A stretch of 64,000 nucleotides of DNA from Luteimonas sp. (GTDB lineage: Bacteria; Pseudomonadota; Gammaproteobacteria; Xanthomonadales; Xanthomonadaceae), in the NCBI GenBank assembly GCA_024707405.1, contig JANPZU010000003.1:558001-622000 (forward strand), written 5' to 3'. The position numbers and the translations under genes were made by a program. Shown in pieces: positions 36,190 to 45,592 of the stretch. How positions within the stretch are numbered: position 1 is the first letter of the stretch; each line of letters begins with the position of its first letter. The notes beneath the pieces are model-generated. The model was given only the letters and a program-made list of their open reading frames with translations. It did not search any database and had not been told where the DNA came from.

Positions 36190-36901
36190 ACACGATACGG
36201 ATCGTTTCGCCACCACGCGATGGTCGCTCGTGGCACGCACCGGCGCTGGCGATGCCGCCACCGCACGCGCCTCGCTGCTGACGCTGTGCCTGCGTTACTG
36301 GTATCCGGTCTACGCCTACCTTCGTCGCAGCGGGCATGCGCCCGAACGCGCGCACGACCTGGCGCGATCGTTTTTCCAGCAACTCCTGCAGGACGGCGTC
36401 GGCCACCCGTCCACGATCCGCTACGGCCGCTTCCGCCTGTTCCTGCAAGCCGAACTGAATCGCTTCCTGTCCGCCCAGCATCCGACATCGGTGACGGACG
36501 CCACGCTGGAGCATCCACCGCTCGATGCGATGGAGTTACGGCATCGCGCGGAAGCGTCGCCGGAGCGCTCACCCGATGAAATGCTGCGCCGCGGATTCGC
36601 CATCGAGCTCCTGGGCACCGCGATCAAGCGCCTGCGCCGCGAGGCGGACGAAGCCGGGCACGCTGCGATGTTCGAGGAACTCGAACGCTTCCTGAGCAGC
36701 GCCCCCAGACCCGGGGAATACGAGTCGATCGCGCAACGGCTCGCCGTACGCCCGTTGCTGGTGTCCATGGCGGTCAAGCGACTGCGCCAGCGCTTTCGCG
36801 AACTGGTCGACCAGGAACTGAGCGAAACCCTGTCCAGCGCAGGCGACATGGCGGCCGAACGCCAGGCGCTGATGCAGGCCCTCGGCAAGGAGCCGGCATG
36901 A
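36176..36901 (+). CDS. ECF-like RNA polymerase sigma factor (3 of 3)
   Basis: This is the 241-residue third paralogue, starting inside the end of the previous gene after GGGGGTGGAG. The opening is FATTRWSLVARTGAGD. Region 2 is more divergent: HDLARSFFQQLLQDG replaces the conserved AED-TQ-FF core, so promoter binding may be altered. Region 4 reads IAQRLAVRPLLVSMAVKRLRQRFREL. Its stop overlaps the kinase start (ATGA), coupling translation of the two. The third factor may therefore be the direct partner, or an adaptor, of the kinase. Confidence 0.78.
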   Translation: MPHVEHDTDRFATTRWSLVARTGAGDAATARASLLTLCLRYWYPVYAYLRRSGHAPERAHDLARSFFQQLLQDGVGHPSTIRYGRFRLFLQAELNRFLSAQHPTSVTDATLEHPPLDAMELRHRAEASPERSPDEMLRRGFAIELLGTAIKRLRREADEAGHAAMFEELERFLSSAPRPGEYESIAQRLAVRPLLVSMAVKRLRQRFRELVDQELSETLSSAGDMAAERQALMQALGKEPA

Positions 36902-39900
36902 CCGCGCAACCGCCAGGCGACGATGCGAAGACTCCATGCTGGTGGTCGGATCCGGCGTTGGCCCAGTTGGCCTTCGGCACGCAGCAGGCACATCGCGCAG
37001 GCAACGCAACGACCCACCTCGCGTTCCTGCCGATGGATGCGCTCAACCTGGATCTCACCGATCCGGTGCAACGCGAACTCGGCGATTACGAACTTCTCGA
37101 ACAGCTCGGTGCCGGCGGCATGGGCGTGGTCTACCGTGCCCGGCAGAAAAGCCTGGAACGCGATGTCGCGGTGAAGCTGCTCTCCGCCGGCCCCTGGGCC
37201 TCGGCCGAGTTCATCGAGCGCTTCCGCCGCGAGGCGCAATCGGCCGCACGCCTGCAGCACCCCAACATCGTCGCGATCCACGAGATCGGCAACCGCGACG
37301 ATCTCAACTATTTCTCGATGGCGCTGGTGGAAGGGCCGAACCTCGCGCAATGCCTCGCCCGGCAGGGCCCGATGCCGCCGCTGCAGTCGGCCAGGCTGGT
37401 GCGTACTCTCGCCGAGGCATTGCACTACGCACACCGGCTTGGCGTGCTGCACCTCGACCTCAAGCCGGGCAACATCCTGATCGATTCGCAGGGCGAACCG
37501 CAGATCGCCGACTTCGGGCTGGCCAGGCGCATCGACAGCACGCTGGCGACCGAGGCGAACGAGGTGTCCGGCACGCCCAGCTACATGGCGCCGGAACAGA
37601 TCGAACTGCGCCGCCACAAATTGAGCGTGGCCACCGACATCTACGGCCTCGGGGCGATCCTCTACGAACTGCTCACGGGCCATCCGCCGTTCGACGCCGG
37701 TTCGCCGGAGGAAATCCTGTCGCTGGTGCTCGACGGCCGCCTGCGCCGCCCGCGCCGGTACCAGCCCGGCCTGCCGGAAGACCTGGAGGCGATCTGCCTC
37801 AAGTGCCTGGCCAAGGAACCAAGCGAACGTTATGCCGATGCACAGGCACTGGCCGACGACATCACCCGTTTCCTCGAGGGTCGCGCGGTCAGCGTGCGTC
37901 CGCTCAATGTCGCCCAGCGGTTGCAACGCTGGATCGTGCGCGAACCGAAACTCGCCGGCGCCATCTCGCTCGGCATGCTGGCGCTGCTGGTCGGCCTCGG
38001 CACGGCACTGGTGCAGCGTGAGCGTGCCGAGGAAAGCGCCGCCGCTGCACGCGAACAGACCTGGCGCACGCGTGCGGACGCCGCTTGGCGGCTCGTCGCC
38101 GAAGGCAGGACGGTCGACGCCATCCCGCTGCTCGTCGACAACCTGCGCGAACGCGAAGAACGGCGCGACGATGCCGGCATCGCCCTCGAGCGACTGCGCC
38201 TGGGCACGCTGCAACACAACGGCGCCCACTTGATCGATGCCATCGCCACCCATGGCAGTGGCCGCGCCATCGACCTGGATCGATCCGGCCACCACGTCGC
38301 CGTCGCCGACATCGGGGAGAACGTCAGGCTCTACGCCGTCGACGATGGCCGCCTGCTGTGGCAGGCATCGACCGCCGAACACACCCACTTCCGCGCCGTC
38401 GGCCTGCCGCTGACGAGGATCCATTTCAGCGCCGACGGACGCTTCCTCGTCACCGCCACCTTCGAGCCACCCACCTTCCTCACGCCACACGGACGCAACA
38501 ACGTCCTGATCGATGCGCAAGCCGGCCGCGTCATCGTTCCCGATGCCTCGACGTTCCCTGATTTCATCGATGCCACCTACGGCGCCGATGGACGCCATGC
38601 ACTGCTGCGCGACAAGCGCCTGGGCACGCAGTTCTTCCTGGTCGACGGTTGGCAGGCGCTGACGCCGAAACGGACGATGCCGAGCATGGGCGGCAGTTGG
38701 ATCATCGGCGACGACGGCCGCTTCATCGCACGCAGCCTCAACCACCGCATCGAACTGCTCGACACCGGCACCCTCGAACCACGTTTCGCACACCAGTTCG
38801 AAGCCATGCAAGGCCCGACCCACTGGGCGGCGCAACCCGCCGGCGACATGCTCGCCACCGGCCATGCGGATGGTTCGGTGCGACTGCTCGACGCCACCGG
38901 CCTGTCGATGCGCGAACTGCATCCCGCGCCACCGGAGCCGATCGACACCTTGTCCTTCAGCAACGACGGGCAATGGCTGCTCGCGGGTGCGGGCGGTCGG
39001 GTGTACCTCTGGGACGCCACCACCGGCAACGGCGGCACGCTCGCCTCGAACCGGGCCATCCACGCGACCCGCCTCCAGGCCGATGCCGCCAGCGGCACGG
39101 TGTTCGCGTTCGCACCGAACGATGCCATCCTCTGGCAACTCCCCGAATCGCCAGGCACCGACATGCGGTCGCGCATCGGCCATGCGCGCATCGCGATCGA
39201 ACAATTCGGTTTCAGCCAGACGCTGCCACGCAACGCGGCCGCCTATGCGGCATCGGCCAACCTCGCCGCCAGCATCGACCGCGACGGCGAGCTTCTGCTG
39301 TGGCGCTGGCGCGACGGACGCCCGCTGCAGGCACGGGCGCGCGCAAATCTGGTCGACACGCTGCATTTCGATGGCCGGCACGTCGTCGCCATCGAAGGCG
39401 ACACCGTCCGCGTGGTCACGGTCGATGGCGAACGCGATGCCGCACCGCCCATCGCCCATCCGCAACCGGTGGCATACGCGGAATTCTCGCCCGACGGCGA
39501 CACATTGGTGACTGCCAGTGGACGCGAACTGCGAGCGCTGGACTGGCGCACGGGACGCACGCGGTTCCCGCCGATCGAACTCGATGGCACGCCGATGCGC
39601 GTGACGATCAGCCCCGATTCCAGCTTGCTGATCGCCACCACGGGCGTGTATCTCGACGGTCGCTACCACGAATCCGCATCGACCTTCGACTTGCGGGACG
39701 GTCGCGTGCTTGCCCGTGGCGTTGCCCTTCCGGGCCCGCTTGCCGGGTGGCACTTCAGCCGCAACGGCCGGTACCTGGTCCACTGGCGATACGGAGAAGT
39801 CACCGTGCGCGATGCCGCGAGCCTCGACGTGCGCGGTAGGCAGTGGCGATTCGGGGCGGACACGGCTGCGGCGCGCGTCCGCGAACAGGGCCAGCGGCTC

Positions 39901-41217
39901 ACCGCGGAGACCATGGCGGACGAAACGTCGATCAGCGACGCGACCGTTTCCGACGACGGCAACCGCATCACGTTGGTCGCCAGCGGCACGGAGCCTGCGC
40001 AAGTCCAACTGTTGCAGGTCGATGCCGGCAACGGACGCACGCTGCATGCCAGGGACTTGCCCCGGGGCCTGATATCGAGACTGCGTGCACGAGGCACGGC
40101 CCATGACCTCGGCATCTGGAACAACATCTCCGGCAACGCACTCTGGATCGACAGCGAGTCGGGCGAACGCCCATTGCCCTATGCGGGGGGCAGGATGCTG
40201 CCTGCCGATGCCTCCAGCCCCGATGGCCGCTGGTTCGCCACCCTGTCCGAACGTGGGGTGCTGGTGGCCGACCGCGCCAGCGGGGAATGGGCCAGCACGG
40301 TGCTGGGCACGCGACTGCCGCATGGCGACCACGTGGTGCAAATCGCGTTCGCAAGCGATGGCAGCGCCCTGCTCGCCCGCTCCGTGCAGGGACGCTGGAT
40401 CTGGTGGCCGTTGTCGCCAGAGCGGCGATCCGCGGACACGCTCGACCAACAGGTCGCCCATCGCCTGCAGCCCCCCTCCGCCGCTTCGCTCGCTGCGGCA
40501 AGATCGGAACCGGAACGCGCGCTATTGCGCGGAATCGACCCAGGAATGCCGGCACCCATCACTGCGACACGCCAGGAGGCGATTCGCACGCCATCCGCCA
40601 CGGCGCAAGTCGCCCCCGGCTACTCCCTGGTCGACTTGCAACCTGCCCACAACCTTGCGCCGCACGATCCCACGCTGCACGACGGCGCCTTGACCTGGGT
40701 TCCGCTTGGCCTGCAACGACTGCTGGGCATCGATTTCGACATCACCGGCTTGGTCGCACTGAGCATGTCCGAAGCGCCGGCATCGACACGATTCCCGCCG
40801 ACATCGACGCGCGTTCCGGTTTCAGACGCATATATCGACGCCGTCCATGTGCTGCTGGGAGGTTGCTGCCCGTTGCCGGGCAATCCGGATGCGGCCTACG
40901 CCTACATGCGCCTGCACTACGCCGACGACAGTCATGCGCGCGTCCCCATCCTGCTGCGACACGACTTGTTGCCCTTGGGCGTCGATCCGGGGGACGCGGG
41001 CAACAGGCGCATCGCGTGGGTGGCATCGCCCCCGGACGGTTATCCCTATGTGCTCTATGCGCCCAGACTGGTCAATCCCCACCCGGAGCGTGAACTGGCG
41101 GCGATCGCCTTCGAAGCCTCGGAGTTCTTTGCCAGCGGCCCGCTGATCTTCGCCGCGACCGCAGAAGTCTCCGCTGGCGCGCCGGCGGAATCCGCTACCG
41201 GCCAGGGAGGGCCATGA
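36898..41217 (+). CDS. giant membrane Ser/Thr protein kinase with WD40/propeller C-terminal region
   Basis: This is a 1439-residue protein. After 62 residues a Hanks-type kinase domain begins: LGAGGMGVVYRA (70-81), catalytic Lys93 in VAVKLL, HLDLKPGNIL (185-194), DFG at 205-207 and SYMAPEQ near 228-234. The catalytic loop has Leu instead of Arg before the Asp (HLD, non-RD), so activation-loop control may differ. A juxtamembrane piece (LPEDLEAICLKCLAKEPSERY) strongly resembles planctomycete kinases. One membrane helix spans about 353-372. The remaining 1000 residues, probably periplasmic, contain WD40-like blades (for example FSNDGQWLLAGAGGRVYLWD) and may sense a ligand. It overlaps the third sigma gene upstream and the TonB-dependent receptor gene downstream, implying one signalling and uptake operon. 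Confidence 0.9.
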   Translation: MTAQPPGDDAKTPCWWSDPALAQLAFGTQQAHRAGNATTHLAFLPMDALNLDLTDPVQRELGDYELLEQLGAGGMGVVYRARQKSLERDVAVKLLSAGPWASAEFIERFRREAQSAARLQHPNIVAIHEIGNRDDLNYFSMALVEGPNLAQCLARQGPMPPLQSARLVRTLAEALHYAHRLGVLHLDLKPGNILIDSQGEPQIADFGLARRIDSTLATEANEVSGTPSYMAPEQIELRRHKLSVATDIYGLGAILYELLTGHPPFDAGSPEEILSLVLDGRLRRPRRYQPGLPEDLEAICLKCLAKEPSERYADAQALADDITRFLEGRAVSVRPLNVAQRLQRWIVREPKLAGAISLGMLALLVGLGTALVQRERAEESAAAAREQTWRTRADAAWRLVAEGRTVDAIPLLVDNLREREERRDDAGIALERLRLGTLQHNGAHLIDAIATHGSGRAIDLDRSGHHVAVADIGENVRLYAVDDGRLLWQASTAEHTHFRAVGLPLTRIHFSADGRFLVTATFEPPTFLTPHGRNNVLIDAQAGRVIVPDASTFPDFIDATYGADGRHALLRDKRLGTQFFLVDGWQALTPKRTMPSMGGSWIIGDDGRFIARSLNHRIELLDTGTLEPRFAHQFEAMQGPTHWAAQPAGDMLATGHADGSVRLLDATGLSMRELHPAPPEPIDTLSFSNDGQWLLAGAGGRVYLWDATTGNGGTLASNRAIHATRLQADAASGTVFAFAPNDAILWQLPESPGTDMRSRIGHARIAIEQFGFSQTLPRNAAAYAASANLAASIDRDGELLLWRWRDGRPLQARARANLVDTLHFDGRHVVAIEGDTVRVVTVDGERDAAPPIAHPQPVAYAEFSPDGDTLVTASGRELRALDWRTGRTRFPPIELDGTPMRVTISPDSSLLIATTGVYLDGRYHESASTFDLRDGRVLARGVALPGPLAGWHFSRNGRYLVHWRYGEVTVRDAASLDVRGRQWRFGADTAAARVREQGQRLTAETMADETSISDATVSDDGNRITLVASGTEPAQVQLLQVDAGNGRTLHARDLPRGLISRLRARGTAHDLGIWNNISGNALWIDSESGERPLPYAGGRMLPADASSPDGRWFATLSERGVLVADRASGEWASTVLGTRLPHGDHVVQIAFASDGSALLARSVQGRWIWWPLSPERRSADTLDQQVAHRLQPPSAASLAAARSEPERALLRGIDPGMPAPITATRQEAIRTPSATAQVAPGYSLVDLQPAHNLAPHDPTLHDGALTWVPLGLQRLLGIDFDITGLVALSMSEAPASTRFPPTSTRVPVSDAYIDAVHVLLGGCCPLPGNPDAAYAYMRLHYADDSHARVPILLRHDLLPLGVDPGDAGNRRIAWVASPPDGYPYVLYAPRLVNPHPERELAAIAFEASEFFASGPLIFAATAEVSAGAPAESATGQGGP

Positions 41218-44031
41218 TGCCCAGCGTGTCCTTGCCGACCATCGTCTTGTCGATGCAGGCAACGCTGGCGATCCTTTCCACCGAGGATCCCGCGCAGGAA
41301 GGCCCTGCCGATCCGCCGCAAACGCTGCAGGAAGTCCGGGTCACCGGCAGCCACCTCCGGCGCTCGGAACTGGAAACCGCGCAGCCGTTGCTGATCCTCG
41401 ATCGCGAACGCCTGCAACGCACCGGGCAAACCGACCTCGGCGCGATCCTGCAGCAATTGCCGCAGCACGTGTCCGACCTGAACACCGACTACAACAACGG
41501 CGGCAATGGCGAAACGCGCATCGACCTGCGCAATCTCGGCGCCAATCGCACGCTGGTGTTGCTCAACGGCTACCGTTTCGTCAGCGCGCTCGATGGCGCG
41601 GTGGACGTGGGCAGCATCCCGCTCGCCATCGTCGACCGCATCGAAATACTGGCCGACGGCGCGTCCGCGATCTACGGTTCGGACGCGATCGGCGGCGTGG
41701 TCAACATCATCACCCGACGCGACCATGCCGTCGCGGAAGCCGGCATGCGCCATGCTGGCAGCGAACACGGGGACGGCATGCGCCGTGCCGGCGACATCAC
41801 CTGGGGCCGGGAAGGTCTGCGCGGCGGTTTCGCAGTCAACCTGTCATACGCCGACCAGCGTCCCGTGCGCGCCGGCGATCGTGCGATTTCATCGGTACCC
41901 ATCCATGGCCTGCCGGCCAACGACGTGTTCACCGGCGCCCTCCCCCAGCACGCCCGACGGACGCTTCGGCTTCGGCCCATCGGGCAACCTGCTCCCGGAA
42001 GGCGGCATCGGCCAGACGACCTGGGACGACGGCATCGGTGGCTACCGGCACTTCAACCCACGCCAGGACGGTTACAACTTCGCGCCGGACAACTACCTCC
42101 GCACGCCCTACCAACGTACTTCGCTGTTCGCGCAGGCACGCACCGACATCGCATCCTCGGCCAGCCTGCGCGGCGAACTGCTGCTGCAGCGACGACGCTC
42201 CAGCCAGGAACTCGCGCCCACGCCGATCTTCCAGTTCGGCGCCAGCGGCGCACCCAACCACGCCGCCATCCACACCGACAACCTCTACAACACCTTCAGC
42301 CAACCGGTCACGTCCTTCACCTTCCGCCCGCTCAACCGTCCACGCCGGTTCGAACAGGACGCCACCACCCACCATCTTTCGATCGGCGTGGAAGGTCTTT
42401 CGGAGGTCGCGTCCAGAACCTTCGACTGGCGACTGAACCTGGTCGACGCGCGCAGGCGCAAGGACGATGCGATCCTTGGCGGCTACGACCTGCAGCGGCT
42501 TGCGCTCGGCGTCGGCCCGTCATATCGCGATGAGGGCGGGACACCGCGCTGCGGCAGTCCCGCCGCGCCGCTGGCCGGATGCGTGCCGCTGGATTTCCTC
42601 CACGGCAGCAGTGGTTTCACCGACATGATGTACGACCACATCGCGGTGGCAGCGGGCATCCACGAGGATCGCCGGCTGCAGATGGCGTCGCTATCGGCCG
42701 GAAGCGAACTGCTCTCGCTCCCCGGTGGCCCGGCGACGCTGGCCGCGGGTCTGGAATGGAGGCGCGAGCGCGGTCGCATCGACATGGATGCGTTGCTGTC
42801 CGAAGACTCGGTGGACTTCGGCGGATTCGCGCCCGAACCGATCGACGGCGGCATCCTGGTTCGCGAAGCCTGGGCGGAACTGGAGTTGCCGCTGCTGTCG
42901 CCCCGACCGTGGGCTCAATCACTGTCGCTCAATCTCGCCGGACGGTATTCGGATTACTCCAGCTTCGGCAACACCGGCAACGGCAAGGCAAGCCTGGCCT
43001 GGCGACCGCGCCCGGGACTGCTGTTGCGCGGGGCATGGTCGCAGGGATATCGCGCGCCCTCGATCAACGAACTGTTCGCGGTCGGCGGCGTGCTCCTGCC
43101 CGAAGCCATGGCGATCCCCCTCCTCGACCCGTGCGCCACCCCCGCCGATGCGGTCGTCGCCGCGCGTTGCCGCGCCGCTGGCGTGCCGGTCGGATTCGAC
43201 CCGCAACAGCCGCCGCGGATCAGGATCGGTTCCAACCCCTGGTTGCAACCCGAACGTGCGCGCAACCGCAGCCTCGGCATCGTCTGGAGTCCACCCAAGG
43301 TCGCCGGCCTGGACATGGCCCTGGACTGGTGGCGGATCGAACTGCGCGACACCATCGACGACATTCCCGCCCAGGAATTGTCGCGGCAATGCTACGTGGA
43401 GGCCATCGACGCCGCCTGCGGGCAATTGCAACGCGACCCGGCCACCGGCGTGCTGGTCGAGATCGACGCACGCCTGCACAACAACGGCGTGTACGAGATC
43501 GAAGGCTTCGACGTATCACTGGGCTACCGCCGCAGCGGGCGCTTCGGCGATGTTGAGGTGCGCTGGGACAGCGTCTACCTCGCCCGCCACCAGAGGACGT
43601 TGCCGGCAGGCGGATCATCGACGTCGCTGGTCGGCAACTACGCGACACGGGATCCCGGATGGCGCCTGCGCTCACTGTTGTCGCTGGACTGGCGGCGGCA
43701 CCGGTTCGGCACCACGGTGCGCTTGCGGCACTACTCCGCACTCGACGAAAGCTGCCATGTCCCGGCGAACGCAGGCAGGATCGACCTCTGCGACCGCCCG
43801 GACTTGCGCAGCCCCACGTTCGGGGGCGCGCCGGAGCACATCATCCGGGCTCGCACCTATGTCGATCTGCAACTGCACTGGGAGCCCTGGCAAGGCGCCA
43901 GCTTCTCGGTAGGCGTCGACAATGCCTCCGGACGCCAACCACCGGTGTCGTTCAACGCGCCCAACTCCTACGACCCCGCCTACGACATCCCGGGCCGGTT
44001 CTGGCACGCTGGCTGGCGCGTCCGCTTCTGA
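41217..44031 (+). pseudogene. TonB-dependent receptor, one frameshift
   Basis: This is an outer-membrane receptor translationally coupled to the kinase gene; its start codons at 41214 and 41217 overlap the kinase stop. The plug domain (LQEVRVTGSHLRRSEL, LGAILQQLPQHVSD, IYGSDAIGGVVNIITRR) is in the first frame. At a C-rich stretch (41938-41946), after DVFTGA, the frame shifts by one base. The rest of the barrel (STPDGRFGFGPSGNLLPEGG onward) is read in another frame through to a proper barrel end, WHAGWRVRF. With one base removed it would be about 938 residues. The C-run makes a sequencing slip plausible. A receptor in a kinase/sigma operon could import the compound that the kinase senses. Confidence 0.87.
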
Positions 44032-44173
44032 GATCTCGGGCAAGGCCGCTCCAGCGCCTGAACGGCTCGGCGATTAACCCGCGTCGAACGGGCCGGCAGG
44101 CAAGATGCACCCTGCCCCGGCGCCGTGTATCATGCGCGACCATCTTTTCATCCGAATGCAAGGATATATGCCG

Positions 44174-45385
44174 ATGTCCAGCTACCTCTTCACCTCCGAA
44201 TCGGTCTCGGAAGGCCATCCGGACAAGATCGCCGACCAGATCTCCGACGCCGTCCTCGACGCGATCCTCGCGCAGGACAAGCGCGCGCGCGTGGCCTGCG
44301 AGACGCTGGTGAAGACGGGCGCGGCCATCGTCGCCGGCGAAGTCACCACCAGCGCGTGGGTCGATATCGAAGGCCTCGCACGCAAGGTCATCAACGACAT
44401 CGGCTACGACAATTCGAACGTCGGCTTCGACGGCCACACCTGCGCGATCATCAACATGCTCGGCAAGCAGTCGCCCGACATCAACCAGGGCGTCGACCGC
44501 AAGAAGCCGGAAGAGCAAGGCGCGGGCGACCAGGGCCTGATGTTCGGCTACGCCTGCAACGAGGCGCCGGAATTCATGCCCGCGCCGCTGTACTACAGCC
44601 ACCGCCTGGTCGAACAGCAGGCCAAGGTGCGCAAGAGCGGCAAGCTCAAGTGGCTGCGCCCGGATGCGAAGTCGCAGGTCACCCTGCGCTACGACGGCAA
44701 CGCCATCCTCGGCCTCGACGCCGTGGTGCTGTCCACGCAGCACGATCCGGACATCAAGCAGAAGGATCTGGTGGAAGCGGTGCGCGAGCACATCCTCAAG
44801 CCGGTGCTGCCGAAGAAGTGGCTGGAAACCCTGGCCAAGAACAAGGTGCACATCAACCCGACCGGCAAGTTCGTGATCGGTGGCCCGGTGGGCGATTGCG
44901 GCCTGACCGGCCGCAAGATCATCGTCGACAGCTACGGCGGCATGGCCCGCCACGGTGGCGGCGCATTCTCGGGCAAGGATCCGTCGAAGGTCGACCGCTC
45001 GGCCGCTTACGCCGCGCGTTACGTCGCCAAGAACATCGTCGCTGCCGGCTTGGCCGACAAATGCGAAGTGCAGGTCTCCTACGCCATCGGCGTGGCTGAA
45101 CCGACCTCGATCTCGGTCACCACCTTCGGCACCGGCAAGGTCGGCGACGACGTGATCGAGAAGCTGATCCGCAAGCACTTCGACCTGCGCCCGTACGGCA
45201 TCACCCGCATGCTGGACCTGGAGCACCCGATCTACCAGGCCACCGCCGCCTACGGCCACTTCGGTCGCAAGCCGAAGGAGATTTCCTACGTTGACGGCGC
45301 CGGCAAGAAGCACAAGGCCACCGCCTTCTCGTGGGAGAAGACCGACAAGGCCGACGAACTGAAGAAGGCCGCGAAGCTGAAGTAA
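44174..45385 (+). CDS. metK: S-adenosylmethionine synthase
   Basis: This enzyme makes S-adenosylmethionine from methionine and ATP; it is 403 residues and cytoplasmic. The start [20 protein letters not shown] is the usual family N terminus. An in-frame ATG six bases upstream (44168) is an alternative, with AAGGA before both. Signatures [12 protein letters not shown] and [19 protein letters not shown] are present, as are active-site segments such as VLSTQHDP and [23 protein letters not shown]. With ahcY and metF in the same 14-kb stretch it forms a dispersed methyl-cycle group. Confidence 0.97.
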   Translation: MSSYLFTSESVSEGHPDKIADQISDAVLDAILAQDKRARVACETLVKTGAAIVAGEVTTSAWVDIEGLARKVINDIGYDNSNVGFDGHTCAIINMLGKQSPDINQGVDRKKPEEQGAGDQGLMFGYACNEAPEFMPAPLYYSHRLVEQQAKVRKSGKLKWLRPDAKSQVTLRYDGNAILGLDAVVLSTQHDPDIKQKDLVEAVREHILKPVLPKKWLETLAKNKVHINPTGKFVIGGPVGDCGLTGRKIIVDSYGGMARHGGGAFSGKDPSKVDRSAAYAARYVAKNIVAAGLADKCEVQVSYAIGVAEPTSISVTTFGTGKVGDDVIEKLIRKHFDLRPYGITRMLDLEHPIYQATAAYGHFGRKPKEISYVDGAGKKHKATAFSWEKTDKADELKKAAKLK

Positions 45386-45411
45386 CCGGCAACGCCACTG
45401 CATCTTCCCGG

Positions 45412-45442
45412 AACGGGCCGCCTCGCGCGGCCCGTTTCTTTT
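45412..45442 (+). terminator. Rho-independent terminator after metK
   Basis: A 10-bp stem, AACGGGCCGC (45412-45421) with GCGGCCCGTT (45427-45436), has loop CTCGC and a T-rich tail (TTTCTTTT). It lies 26 bases past the metK stop. Confidence 0.88.
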
Positions 45443-45592
45443 CCTGTCCGCCGCTCATCCCTGCCCGGCGATGCACTCGGTTTCAACTGCAACCCATTGC
45501 AGGCCATGCGCTTTCCGCATTGCAGCATCTAGCCAATCCGCTGCGTGCGTGCTATCACGGAATGCAGGACGGGATCTGGAGCCAGCCGGCGG

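Noticed and set aside
36421..40461. A very long open minus-strand frame (over 1300 codons) opposite the kinase gene
   Set aside because: Composition is antisense GC-rich codon bias (Arg/His/Gly-rich, no domains). The plus strand encodes clear kinase and sigma proteins over the same bases.
44031..44173. A SAM riboswitch before metK
   Set aside because: The 140-base leader shows no SAM-I, SAM-II or SAH core; only the ahcY leader has a riboswitch.
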